From Byssochlamys sp. IMV 00236 (lineage: Eukaryota; Ascomycota; Eurotiomycetes; Eurotiales; Thermoascaceae), in contig MSJH02000840.1 of NCBI GenBank assembly GCA_001931875.2, positions 434,001-498,000 on the forward strand: DNA of 64,000 nucleotides, in the 5' to 3' direction. The translations under genes were made by a program, and so were the position numbers. Below the pieces are notes generated by a model. It was not told the DNA's origin. It saw only the letters and a list, made by a program, of their open reading frames with translations, and did not search any database. The stretch's first letter is position 1, and each line of letters begins with the position of its first letter. Positions 34,980-45,738 of this stretch are shown here, in pieces.

Positions 34980-37900
34980 TCAAGTCCTGTTGATCTGTTC
35001 TGCCATCTTTCGAGCTCGACGCTCAACGTATCTGGCTCGCCCTGGCAGGTCTACTTCACCAGAAGAGATACGCTTGGCTTTGGCGGATGATATTGTCTCG
35101 TTATTCGCTATGCTGGCGGGCTCCATGCCCGAGGTCGTAAGGACCGAGGGCGGACGTGAAGAAAACACCGAGGAAGATCGATCTCTGGCTCTCGAGGTCC
35201 GCCCAGGAGTCACGGGCGAGCTGGGCTGAGAGTCCTTTCCTTTCATCCACCCAAAGAGCCCTATCGAGCTCCGGCGCTTGTTGTTATACTCCGCACCGTG
35301 CGAGGTCGAGGGACGGTCCGCTTCGGTAAAATGCCGCGCCAGAATCTTGTTGGTAAGTTCCCTGCTGGCTTCTTCAACGCGAGCTGTCGGGCCGCCGGCG
35401 GTATCCTGGACGGTGTGCGAGCGCTTTGCGCCGTTTGGGCCTCGTGCTTTGGGCACTATAGGAGACGGAGCCCCGTCATCCAGATCTTCCTGCTCGACGG
35501 GATCAGACATTGGCGACTGCTGAAGGCTCTTCGAGTTCGACCTAAGGCGGTTGAAGAATGGCGGACGCAAGCTGATCCGTCGCCGCGTCTGAGATTCGGA
35601 CTGAACAGGGCTGCTTCCCCATCCGCGCAGGCGGAGCGAGTTACGGGGGAGCTGGGGCTCCTCAGCTGCGGGCTTGCTAGTCAAGAAACCTGCACGGTGT
35701 TCCGGGGTAGGAGGGAGAAAGTCTGGATCCAGAGTAGGCTCCATCACTTCTGTCGTCTCTTGGCTACTTCTCCGAGAGTCCTCCTTTCGAGAGCGCGGGC
35801 CATGTTTAGCAGCCTCCATCCAATCGTCAGGTGTTAGCGGAGGCGACGAGGGAGGTCCGTATTGCGTCGAGGTAAGCTCAGACGCAGCGGACTGCAGCGA
35901 CGGTGTGTAGTCCTCTGACTCTCTGGTTACCTCCTCAATGCCTTCTCCGTTGAACATGAGATCACCACCGTAACGGGCGAGTCGCGGATTTGTAGGACTG
36001 CCCGGACCAAGTAGGCGGTGGACCTTGGAAGTGCCTTGACCAAAGAACGGCAGCATGGTGGGATAGTCATCTCGCGTACGGACGGTTAATCCACGTTGGG
36101 ATATCTCGCTCAATGAAGTCTCCATACTGTCTGATATGCCAGTGGTGGCAGTACTCGGCCGCAGCGCTATGTCGCCCGCGGACGATGGACGGTGTAGCTT
36201 CCGCCGCAGGTACAGCGGAGCCTGGTCAACGCGACTCTTCTCCGCAACAATGCTGCCGTTGGAGCTGTTTCTCATGCCCGCGTATGAGGTGCTCATGGTA
36301 TCTGGTGTGGGCGGAAGCCTTCCACTGCCGAAGACGGCAACGTCCAAATGGTTAGAATCCGATGATTTAGGCTCGCCTTTGGCTCCGGTCTGGTTCTCCA
36401 AGCCCGACCGCATCCAGGAAACATCGGACACTGCCCGGTTTCTGGTTCTAGATGCCGGGGCTTGGAAAACCTCTGGACGTGGCGGGATCCAGCGGTTGAT
36501 GCGGGCAATCTTGCTTTCCTCATCCTCGCCAGTCGAGCGGAAACTATCTGGAAGTTTGGCCTTACCAGCCGTCGGCTCAGGAGCAAGGTCCAATTCATCA
36601 AATCCGTCATTCTTGATGGCACTGTCGTCTTCCGGCTTGAGATCGCTGCACTCACTGAGAGCACTCAAGCGAGGCGAGTCAGGTTCGCTGGGTTGATAAC
36701 TGGACTGCCAGCTCTCGGATCTCGTCATGATGCTAGGCGCACGGTGAGACTTGGTCTCATTGCCGGCGTACAGGCTTCGCAATGCACTAGCACTCTTGGT
36801 TTCATCGCGGAGGAAGGAGGGTGCTCTCCTTGGGTATATGCTCTCAAAACTGTCTTTCTGTAGCTGACGGACCCGCGTGCCTCGTTTGGACGAACTTCTC
36901 TCCGGTATATCCACGATCATCTGCGCTTTGGGCGTAGAGATTTGTGGGGTTGCGGGCTCGCGGTCTTTGCAGTCCTCGTCGCTGGAGGGTCGAGCAGTCG
37001 ACGGCCGCGACTCGTGTCGTCCGCCCTCCAGTTCTTCGATTCTCGCTTCAAGTTGGCAGATGAGTTCGACCGCCTCCGTGACGGCATGGTCGCGTTTGTC
37101 CAGCTCCAGTCGAAGCTGCTCGTTGGAGTCTCGTAGTCGTTGGTTGTGTTCCTCTACGCCACGGAGCTCCTGCAGCTCATCCTCCAGGCCATGCATGCGC
37201 TCGAGTTCCTCTTCCAGTTCCTGCATGCGTTCTAGCTTCTTGTCCAGAGCAGCAACTTGCTGTGTACGATGGAAGACCTCGAGTTTGAGGTCGAAGTTAA
37301 GCTTGTTTATTTTTGAGATATACTATAGGAGAAAGTCGTTAGATGGTTGGGAACACGGCGCATTGATAGTCGGTACTAACCTGGTCCATTTCTCTGAAAC
37401 CCATCTCCCGTGGCTGTCTCAGCCCTGCGGACAGTGCACTGTTCACCTTCCTTTGTTTCTCTGACTGTGAATCTTCCTGGGACCGGGTGGACGGCGGTGT
37501 GACGGTTGGGATATCATCAGCAATTTCCGAGACTGCACGTCGAGAGGATCCGCGCGAGGCTCGTTGCTCCTTGATCAGACCCTGTAGCAGTGCAGAGGTC
37601 GGATTGACCAGAGGGGACGCTGGGACATCGGAGGACTCTGTAGGAGGAAGGGGCATCAGTTTCCGATGGTGGGTAGATAGATAGATATAGAGGAAGAGAT
37701 GGAAAACGTACTGGAATCGAAGCGCGACGGTGTGCCTGGCCGGGTCGTTGTCAATGGGGACTGCTCGCGCGAGAATCTCCCCGGCTCTGTACAACAGGTC
37801 AATTGTCGATCCGTAGAATCACCTCGTGAGAGACACGGAGTGCAGGAACATACCGGTATTCAGGTTCGGTGGCGGCGTATGCGTGCCCGCCCTGCGGTGG

Positions 37901-38022
37901 AAGCGAGAGCGGGAGGGCGACTGGGTAGTGTCGTAGGAGCCGTCATCTGTATCTGAATCATCTATGGTGAGCCATGTCATGCTCTCCATGGTGAGCCGCT
38001 CTTCTGGGCCGGAGACTGACAT
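34980..38022 (-). CDS. Centrosomin N-terminal motif (CNN_1N) protein, microtubule-organiser type
   Basis: Exons on the minus strand: 38022-37854, 37786-37712, 37637-37381, 37322-34980; 947 residues, all phases close. Residues about 160-260 are the key part: EMDQYISKINKLNFDLKLEV and HRTQQVAALDKKLERMQE, then a long Glu/Leu coiled coil. That is the centrosomin N-terminal motif found in proteins that bind gamma-tubulin complexes at spindle pole bodies and other organising centres (Mto1/Pcp1 of fission yeast, ApsB of Aspergillus, CDK5RAP2 of animals). The other 700 or so residues are Ser/Pro/Arg-rich and look disordered, with no second long coiled coil and no obvious C-terminal targeting motif. 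So it shares the recruiting motif, but its layout differs from the long coiled-coil members. The N-terminal 160 residues, in exons 1-3, are also low in complexity. Start at 38022 is the first ATG giving in-frame splicing; an upstream start is possible. Confidence 0.8.
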
Positions 38023-39333
38023 TGAGAACGATACTTGGACGAAGAGATCCTGGTGGCCGGAGAGGAGGCATTGGAATATATTGAATGCCGCAACGGTGAC
38101 TGCGCGGCCATCTGCAGCGTGGCCGAACCACGCCTACGGTCATCTCGATCCATCCCTCTTGGACTCCAGGGCTGGTTCTACTGAAGTCTGTTGTGGCTCG
38201 TTAGACGATGCGGAAGAACAGCCGGAGCAACCAAGTGGAACAGACCACGCCTACACTGCGATTCGAGAAGGACGCTACCACCTCATCGGGGTCAACGACC
38301 GGTATTCTTGCAACGTGGATTGGCGAGTAGACCGTTGTGGCCGAAGATCGCGTGCAAGATGCAAGATGCAAGATGCGAGGGGGGAATTGGAAAGGGATAA
38401 CTAGAATGGAGGTAAGAACGGTGATAGGGACTTTTTTGCACGCCTGCAGCTAGCTAAGTAACCGGGTTGCAGTGCGCAGGGGGCAATCTTTTGTGTGTGG
38501 ATGCCGGATCAGGGCGAACGGGCCAAGCAGAACTTGGAAGAAGCCCGAGAGGTTGGACGGGAACGATTATGAGGGATGGGAAGCAAATGAGGTCCATGGA
38601 ACGGGGCTGTGACGAGTCAATGTTCTGGATAAGAATAAGTAAGTTAATGGCTGCGGACGGAAACGTTCCAAGGGGTGAAGAGAGAGGGAGAGAGAGAGAG
38701 CGAGCGAGAACGACAGGAAAAGGATTCCTCCAACTAACTTACACGTCCTTTTTTTTTCCCCAACACGCGCAGCAGCTAAGTTAACTTACGACCGGATAGG
38801 GCGACTGGAGCTTTCGGACAATAATCATCTGCGGCAGCGATAAGGTCAAAGCGATCAGTTAGATATTCTACTCTAGAGTAGCGATCTGGTGTTCTCGACC
38901 ATCCTTGACGATTGAATTGTAGACTAAGTGACTACTGTCTCAACTGAAAGCCAACTCCTAGCGACAAACCAATCGGAGAGATGCCCACGGCGCTGCCCCT
39001 TGCGGCTGCTGGATTTTCAGGGGTGCTTTAGTCCGCTGCTTCTTCCCGTTCACGGCCACCTACGGTAGATATGTATTCCTATATTTATTATTCCTCTATT
39101 ATCTCAACTCACTCCGGCTGAAGGATCTGACAATCATCCCCAGATCATGCGCTTATTCTTTCACTCAATTGAACCTGTCAGAAATACACAGGCAGTGTTT
39201 TCTCTGTTGTTGTTTTTCCCCCTTCTAGCTGCAGTGTAAGTGCGCCACACTACTCAGTCCAGCCGATACATCGCGGGGAGCCAGGACCTCTGCCTGCCCG
39301 CAATCGATAAGATGCTCGTCGATCCGGTGCGCG
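38023..39333. other. Upstream region of the CNN-motif gene
   Basis: About 1.3 kb. It contains a GATGCAA-type short repeat near 38350-38375, a GA-rich tract at about 38684-38712, and a CCAAT box (CCAATCGG) at 38969-38976. Overlapping plus-strand frames at 37964-38404 are antisense shadows or random. No gene supported. Confidence 0.4.
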
Positions 39334-39738
39334 CTAGTCGTCATGAAATTCATGCGGAACAAAGGCGGTGATGGCCTCGGTGGCGCAACCTGGTCTGTTC
39401 ACGACAAACAGCCAGCCTTCGGGGCCGTAACGGTGCTCATTATTAAATGGCCATTGGACGGGCTGGCTTGAGGAATTCGAACCGGCAATGATATCCTCGA
39501 CGGAGCTGGTGCTGTCTATCTTTGGCCACGGTCGACAGCAGTAGCTGTGCCGATCTAGCGATGTACTTTGCCGCAGCGGGGTTGACGCCAGTGGAGTTCC
39601 TACCGCTATCTCAACCGTAGTGCCGCTTCTGTCTCTGTCCAAATCCTCTGGTGAGCGCCACGCTGCCCTCCGTCAACTGAGGCTTCCACATACATTGTCT
39701 GTGCGATCACTGCGATGAAGGTCATCCGAAGACGGCAT
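39334..39738 (-). CDS. Candidate small two-exon protein, unknown function
   Basis: Model on the minus strand: exon 39738-39694, a 48-nt intron (39693-39646, donor gtatgt, acceptor ccagag), exon 39645-39334; 118 residues. Without the intron the frame stops after 22 codons, so the splice is needed. The spliced protein begins MPSSDDLHRSDRTDN and ends with a well-ordered-looking stretch: QPVQWPFNNEHRYGPEGWLF, then VVNRPGCATEAITAFVP. It has no signal peptide and no membrane segment. I do not recognise the family. A consensus acceptor directly before the ATG (ttccgacag) hints at an upstream non-coding exon or a longer gene. Composition is protein-like in the second exon, but transcription is unproven and a spurious frame remains possible. 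Confidence 0.35.
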
Positions 39739-40869
39739 CTGTCGGAAGGGAAAGTATGGTAGTTACTGTGGACCAGCTCCCTCAGAAAATACGGGCAAAA
39801 AAGACTCCATGTCAGCCCACGTTTCAGGTTTCTGGCAGTGGTGTTGAAGAGAAACAAAAACACACAAATCCCCATTATATATTTACTTAGTCCTGTCCCA
39901 CTTTGCTCCATCCTGCTACAATAATTGCTTGTAACCGCGGATACTAGTACTAGCTATCCGGCCCACCCGACTTCAAGAGAATTGATGATGTTGCTAGCAC
40001 TTTTCTCACTGTTGTCGGCGGCAGAAGTGTGCACTGGTCATTGGCCACGGCTTGTCCGCATAGTCTAAGCGGTGTGTTCGATAATTCGCTACAAAAATGC
40101 CCGATTTCTATTTCAAAGATTTAGCGCGTAGAAATACGCTTGACATATTCTAGTATATTAGTCTCAAAGAGCAGACATCTCTAAAAATTGTCGGCTANNN
40201 NNNNNNNNNNNNNNNNNGTCGGCTAATTGATAATTACTTTTATATTTGTGTGCGGTGCGGAGAGATATGTATGCACCTATCCTAAAGTAGATCGGTGATC
40301 TAATGTCCTGTCCACAGGGGGTTTTTCGAAGGTGGAATATCCCTACATCGCTCACGGTAGAACTGAGTCTCTTTACTACATATTGGGGATACAAGTGGTG
40401 TCTAGAATCTAGATGTATGATATTCATATACCGCATCAGTATATTGCATTCATTGCTATATTCGAACGAACATCATGATAGAATTTAGTTTTGTTTGCGC
40501 CTAGCGATCATTTGCACAGATGACATATCAGAACACTTTCTTTTCATGGCAGATCCCCGAATTCGAGAGGATCGACCAGCTTACCATCATATATTACCTT
40601 CTTTATTTAGTTCTAAGGTCAATCCGGATTTCGACGCCCCTTACTTAAATCCTACAGTAGTAGATTTGAAACAAACAACTAGCAATCTCGTAGATGGTTC
40701 AACATACCCTTTCTATCACCTTATCAGGAAGTAAAGACTACAATCAAAAGTATATCCGACTGTAGATAACAGGAAATATCCCATTCGTCTATAAGTAATT
40801 GACCTATAATAGACGATGCAAGTTCATAATGCGAGCCCCCGCCTTTTCTTTTCCATCTCCCATCAAACA
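39739..40869. other. AT-rich region containing an assembly gap
   Basis: About 1.1 kb with no gene supported. A plus-strand frame at 40495-40734 (79 codons) has an ordinary-looking sequence but no introns, partners or recognisable motif. The stretch is AT-rich and lies at the edge of an accessory-looking segment. Confidence 0.4.
40198..40217. other. Assembly gap (20 N)
   Basis: Twenty undetermined bases. The eight bases GTCGGCTA stand directly before and directly after the gap, so the two contig ends may overlap or flank a short repeat; the true gap size is unknown. Confidence 0.98.
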
Positions 40870-40972
40870 GGCAAGGTGGCCGAGTGGTCTAAGGCGCACG
40901 GTTCAGGTTTTCACCTGATCCATCACATTCCGTGTCATGAAAATGGCGTGGGTTCGAATCCCACCCTTGTCA
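40870..40972 (+). tRNA. tRNA-Leu (anticodon CAG) with intron
   Basis: Complete cloverleaf. The acceptor stem pairs GGCAAGG (40870-40876) with CCTTGTC (40965-40971), with one G-T wobble. The anticodon stem pairs CACGG (40897-40901) with CCGTG (40930-40934). The loop reads TTCAGG...T with anticodon CAG at 40904-40906. An intron of about 21 nt (40908-40928) follows position 37, and its CCTG pairs with the anticodon-side CAGG, as in normal nuclear tRNA introns. A long variable arm and the T arm GTGGG-TTCGAAT-CCCAC complete the class II (leucine) form. A run of T at 40978-40985 is the pol III terminator. Reads leucine codon CUG. Confidence 0.96.
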
Positions 40973-40977
40973 AATAA

Positions 40978-40985
40978 TTTTTTTT
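40978..40985 (+). terminator. RNA polymerase III terminator of tRNA-Leu
   Basis: Eight consecutive T starting six bases after the tRNA 3' end. Confidence 0.9.
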
Positions 40986-41110
40986 GCCGATGGGCGGCGC
41001 AATGGTAGTAAGAGGCACTACCAGGCACTTCTCTGGTAGATAGGATAAAAAAGCAATTAGGGAGCTGCTTTTGAAATACTAAAGGCTACGGGTTTAAATC
41101 CTATTACTAG
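40986..41110 (+). other. Decayed tRNA gene or tRNA-derived (SINE-like) fragment
   Basis: Directly after the tRNA-Leu terminator. An A-box-like sequence GGCGCAATGGTAG lies at 40996-41008. A B-box-like sequence GGTTTAAATCC lies at 41091-41101; it differs from the consensus GGTTCGAATCC only at the two CpG bases, as expected from C-to-T decay on both strands. Between them is a perfect 7-bp hairpin, CTACCAG (41018-41024) with CTGGTAG (41033-41039). The A-to-B spacing is too long for an intronless tRNA. Either an old tRNA with an intron/insert or a SINE head would fit. Confidence 0.4.
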
Positions 41111-41850
41111 CTCGAAATTATCTACTAGAATAAACTTAACTTTAATGCTAAGTTATACTGTCCCTTAAGGGCTTCTCCTGTTTTTAGCCTTTAGATAGGC
41201 TCTCATAAATCCTATCGGCTTCTCTTAAGATTAAATAGTTCCGATTTTTTTCTCTTAATCTTAATAGAATCAACTATGCCGCTTAGAGTCTACTAGAACC
41301 CTATTTAGGTACTGTGCCTATATTACCTCTCGCGAGCAAATTTAAATTTCTTAGATACACTAAAAGAAAGAAAACAGCGTATTCTACGCTTCTTTAAGTC
41401 CTAGTAGAATGTTTTCTTCTAAAGGGGATTCCTCTTCTATGTGGTCTTGGATTACACTCTAGCTTAGGTAAGAAGTCTATATTCTGCAATGAGTCTATAA
41501 TTTTAGTCCTATGCTCCTGAGGATCCTCAGTGAGATATCGATCTCTATAATAGACCTCCGAGCTCATAGTTTATCGGATCGTAAGTTATATGGACTTCAA
41601 GATAAAGATCTCTGTTTAAAGACTACAGAAAACGGAACTTTTAGACTAGCTTTAATCTATCTTACTGCTACTAAGTAGTTTGTATTGTGTATAAAAAAGA
41701 AATGAAGAAGTCCCCTACATGCAGTTAGCGTAGAATAGAGAATATAACGAACTACTAAGTAGCTGTCTAAGGATATCTCAAGGCATTATGGACGAGAATG
41801 GATCTATCCCCACCAATACAGGACAGCCGAGCATTAAATAAGTCGGGTCG
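41111..41850. repeat. AT-rich island with a RIP-like signature, probable dead transposable element
   Basis: The sequence changes sharply in character. TpA-containing words (CTAG, TTAG, CTATA, TAAG) are dense while CpA and TpG are scarce, and no frame of useful length survives on either strand. This is what repeat-induced point mutation leaves of a transposon. No terminal repeats or recognisable transposase fragment could be found by eye, so the element class is unknown. Confidence 0.5.
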
Positions 41851-41911
41851 AGATCGATATATCCTGTCATGTTAACCAACAACACACAGGACGCCCCCTC
41901 CTTCCGGCGGC

Positions 41912-42560
41912 TCACTCACTCACCCACGCCATATTTGTATCATAATAACAATCTACCTCTTCAACAGGGAGCAAATGTGGCGGATTGATTAGATCTCCAG
42001 GTCTCGCTACTCCGATCACCCAATGCTCTCTGGTCGAACTCTTCCTGGAGCCCTGGTGGATTTGGATCTTCAAAGGCGAAAAAGATAGATAGATAAGCTC
42101 TTCCTGACTAAATGCGAAACTGAGATGGGTGATTTTCTTGGCTCCTTCACGGCTCTCCCAGATGAAGGGGAGGAGGGGGTGTGAGCCTTTCGTGTTCATT
42201 ATCTGCGTGATGGTGGACGCGAGTAGTTTCAATTTATATGGCACTTTTACTCTCTATAGTATCCTGAATAGTATTAGAAAGTCCAGAATATTCACTTTTC
42301 GCTAACCACTTTAAATATTTACGGTTGTACAGAAGAAAGACGATCGAATTGTATCTTCGCGATGGTTTCATATAAATATCCCCGCAACGGGATTCTCTGT
42401 CCGGGAACTCCTTTGATAGTGACGCTTTCCGCCTTTGCATGTATCATAAGTAACCTTGCTAATCTGGTATCCGTCCGTATCTTATCTGCGTAGCGTATTC
42501 GGTGCGAGTCCGGCTCAAACCTACCGATACACCCATAAGTAGCCAATTCAGTCCATTTCA
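41912..42560 (-). CDS. Hypothetical reading frames downstream of psf3, status unclear
   Basis: Two minus-strand frames, about 42560-42319 and 42244-41912, read like protein (for example RIRYADKIRTDTRLARLL and PFIWESREGAKKITHLSFAF), but each is interrupted and I could not find one splice pattern that joins them. They lie directly beyond the psf3 stop codon and next to the RIP-like island. They may be the remains of a gene, two exons of a gene I failed to resolve, or chance. No family recognised. Confidence 0.22.
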
Positions 42561-42563
42561 TGG

Positions 42564-43435
42564 TCATCTCTTCTTGGCTTCTCCAGACCATACTCGCATC
42601 TCCTTTGCACTGTCGTGAGCAATGCGGAATACTGTTCATAGTAAATGATTAGTTAGATAGACAACATCGAAATCGACTCGCAGATAGTCTGGTTGAGGAA
42701 CCAGATCGAATGGAAAACCCACATTGTCGTTCAGTCTCATCTAAACCCCTAAGAAATTCAGCTCCTTCACCAAGCGCTCCTCGCGGGTTATGCGCGTGGT
42801 CTGCGATCTCCGCGGCGCGTTTCTTGAATGTCTACCAGCAAACCATAGTTAGTTCGATCGAGGCAAAGCCTGCATGGAAGGAGACTTACATCTGTAAGGA
42901 TATCGACCATCTCCTCTTCTTCAAAGAGCTCCAGGATCCGTACACCCAGGCTGTAAAAGTGTGGTGCTAGAGTCCGCAAATCAACCGTTCGTGGATCGGC
43001 TTTCAGCGCGTTCATCACCCGTTCTGACAATGCGGAGGGCAAGTCGAGAGTGACAAGACGCGAAGTTCCTAGGTGGGCGCTTTTGGATGATATTTAGAAA
43101 ACGTGTCCCCATATAGAAGAAGAGGACCAAACGACGTACCCTATAGAAAGCATTTCTCCGAGCCATAGTGGCAGATCTACTCGGGTGCCGGCTTTGATCT
43201 ACTTCATCTTTAGCTCAACGATCGATAATCATTCAGATAGAGCTAGCTCTGATATGTACATACATTTTCACCTGCGTTACCGTCTAGAATGCCTAGACCA
43301 GGTACCTCTAGCTCGAAAGTACAGGGAAGTTTCTGGATGATGACTTAGCCCATGTCCCATTGATGACCTTCGATGTCACGCCTGAGGACTCACCTGCGCA
43401 TCGGTCAAGATGGCGTCCACGTCGTAGTACGTCAT
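42564..43435 (-). CDS. PSF3: GINS complex subunit Psf3
   Basis: Psf3 is one of four subunits of GINS, part of the CMG helicase that unwinds DNA at replication forks; nuclear. Exons on the minus strand: 43435-43394, 43332-43264, 43198-43140, 43079-42890, 42831-42723, 42631-42564; 178 residues, the normal size. The start MTYYDVDAILTDAQKLPCTF is the Psf3 N-terminus. IKAGTRVDLPLWLGEML and LDLPSALSERVMNALKADPR follow, then HFYSLGVRILELFEEEE, FKKRAAEIADHAHNPRG and the C-terminal GLDETERQLFRIAHDSAK. All fit the family. One junction needs care. After exon 3, the expected acceptor at 43069 breaks the frame. The acceptor 11 nt upstream (exon from 43079) restores it and adds three to four residues (AHL-G). 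Six exons in 0.9 kb is unusually fragmented for this window. Confidence 0.88.
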
Positions 43436-45738
43436 ATTTGATAGAACAATTCCAAAGGTATTTAGGTAAAGTCATAGACCTTGTCTAGTTAGTGCCCTCA
43501 AATGTACGCGCATTACTATATCTTTTTCAAGTTGGGCGCTCGTCAATCGAACGCGTCCCGACGCGCGGCGACACGTGACATCAGGACCCTTTCAGAAGCT
43601 TGACTTTTGCCGAGATTCTCCCGTCTCCACTGAGTCCACTCTAACCAGAGTTGATCTTTTTGTCTATTATTATTCCGACTCTAGAGTATCGTTTAAATAG
43701 TCCGAAAATAGTTTCAGAAAGCAACATGTTACATTGGTGACGTTTTATGCTTCGGGTCTTAGGTTGCTCTAAGGTAAGAAGTACCGATCAGGATCTACTA
43801 GTACTGTGCTCTCGATGCATTTGGTATCAAAATTGCGGTGATTGCGTGTGCGGTGTAGAGGAGATGCGATATTTGCTGGCTCGTAATTGGGAAAACGGCC
43901 AAGGAGGCGAGCCTAAGGAAGCCATATCTCCAATTCAGCTGGCTTGCGCCATTAACCTCTGCTCTACGAACTTCAATTGGCCCCTTTCCTTGGCAGAATG
44001 AAAGGTTCTTTGGCGGGGCGATCAAATGACGATAACTTCGTGATATCGCGCAGTCCTCGACGCATCCGATCCTATTATCATCGCAATAGCGGCTGCTACT
44101 CCTTGTTCACGACGGGATTCTGATAGCAGCGCGCAGTTGTTCGGGTCTTGGCACGGCGCTAAAGCTGGTCAACATCGTCCTCTTTTTCTCGATTGCTCAT
44201 GGATGGCATTCTTATCGACTCACCGAATCTGCCACTTGAAAGCTGGTTTGGGTGTTATCTGATACTTCGTTAGCCCCTGGCTTCGGCCTGCCTGCATTGT
44301 AGCTTCATTCTCAGTAGGCGGGGAGTTCAAATCACGTCTGTCCTGGCTGATAACAGCAGTAATATAGCTGTTTCCTTCCACCAGCGCGCGAGGGGTCACC
44401 TCTCTTTTCAGGGACCTAGCTTATCTTTGCAACGACGATCTATGCCCAGGGTCTGCTATCGACAGCGTTTGAACAACGTTATCGACCCGTATGAGCTTAG
44501 GCGCCGATATCTCTTGACCATCTGGCAAGATACTAGAGAGATAACCTAGCGCAGATGTGCACTGACTCGAGGATGGTGTGTTAACAACTTAGCATTAGTT
44601 AACTACTGTGAGCTCAGCGTGAGATAGACAGGCTCTGCGTCGACAGTGGCATGCTCCCAGCGTCCCAGCAACAACGCGTAAAAAGCAGTGGCAGTCAGAT
44701 TTCAACCAAAACGTAATATAGACTGGAAACCAAGCAGAGGCACAGAAAAAGAGAGTCAGGGCCCACGAGAATACGAAATTTCTGATATGGCGGGAGTTTG
44801 GTTCCGCCTGGGGATGATTGCCTGTGGCAGGAGACCCGTCGAAGATCTTCGCCCTGAGCGGATCCCTGGCCCTCGACCACCCGCAGCTATGCTAATACAT
44901 GCGAGATAAGATGATGTTCTGTTCGAGAGCATGACAGCGTGACGAGAGACCGGGGATTTTGCAGCAAATTCGAGAACCTGGCTGCGTTTTCCGGCTCCTT
45001 TTTCACAGGCTGTCAGATACCGTTTGGCAGCGTTTGGAAGGCACTGGAATGTAGAGTCGACGCTTGGCGCATCGAGTATGAGACTGGAGTCGCTCTCGCG
45101 GTGTAGTCTAATGGTTGTTATTTTTACTTGCTCCAGCTGCTCTGCTCCAGAGGTGTGTGCTGGTCGGCCAAATGATCTGCTGAACTGTTGGGGACTCTAA
45201 GCATAGACGATTGTATAGTTAGTTAAAACGATATCTTCTGTCCACTGTGTACAGGCCTAGCACGGTAAACATCGACAAGCTCACACGGGCCGCGGTCATT
45301 CTAGAACGCCAGATGTGCAAATGGCCACAGCATGCGCTCCACACGGATGGCGCTTTGGTTGGATGTGACCGGCAACCAAAAAGCCAACGATCGGTTCCTC
45401 TGGGGTTCCTTGGAAAGTTCAAAGAGCTCAACCAAGAAAAGCTCCCGATAATAATAATACTAGTACTCTAGTCAACTTCGCTCGTGCCCACCTCTCCATC
45501 CAAATTTAGCCTGTCGTCGGGAGAGACAAGCGCTTGTCTTATTCCTCAAGGCCCAGATTCGTCCAGTGAATCAATCCTTGCTGATCTGGTGTTACGCTCC
45601 CTCTTGTTTTCTCTCTTTTAAATCTGGCTCATCCCGACTGCCGCTCCCTCCTCTGGCCCTCACACGACTCTCTCTGGCTCGTGCGGATGTGTTTCTTGAT
45701 GGAACACGACTGCGGCTCCTGCGTCTCCATCTACCTCA
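43436..45738. other. Intergenic region upstream of psf3 and of the 955-residue protein gene
   Basis: About 2.3 kb between divergent genes. Short frames (for example 43747-44001 plus and 44688-44909 plus) have no recognisable features and are not supported. The right-hand end, about 45480-45738, is pyrimidine-rich (CTCTCTCTGGC, CCCTCCTCTGG) and is probably the promoter and leader of the next gene. Confidence 0.45.
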
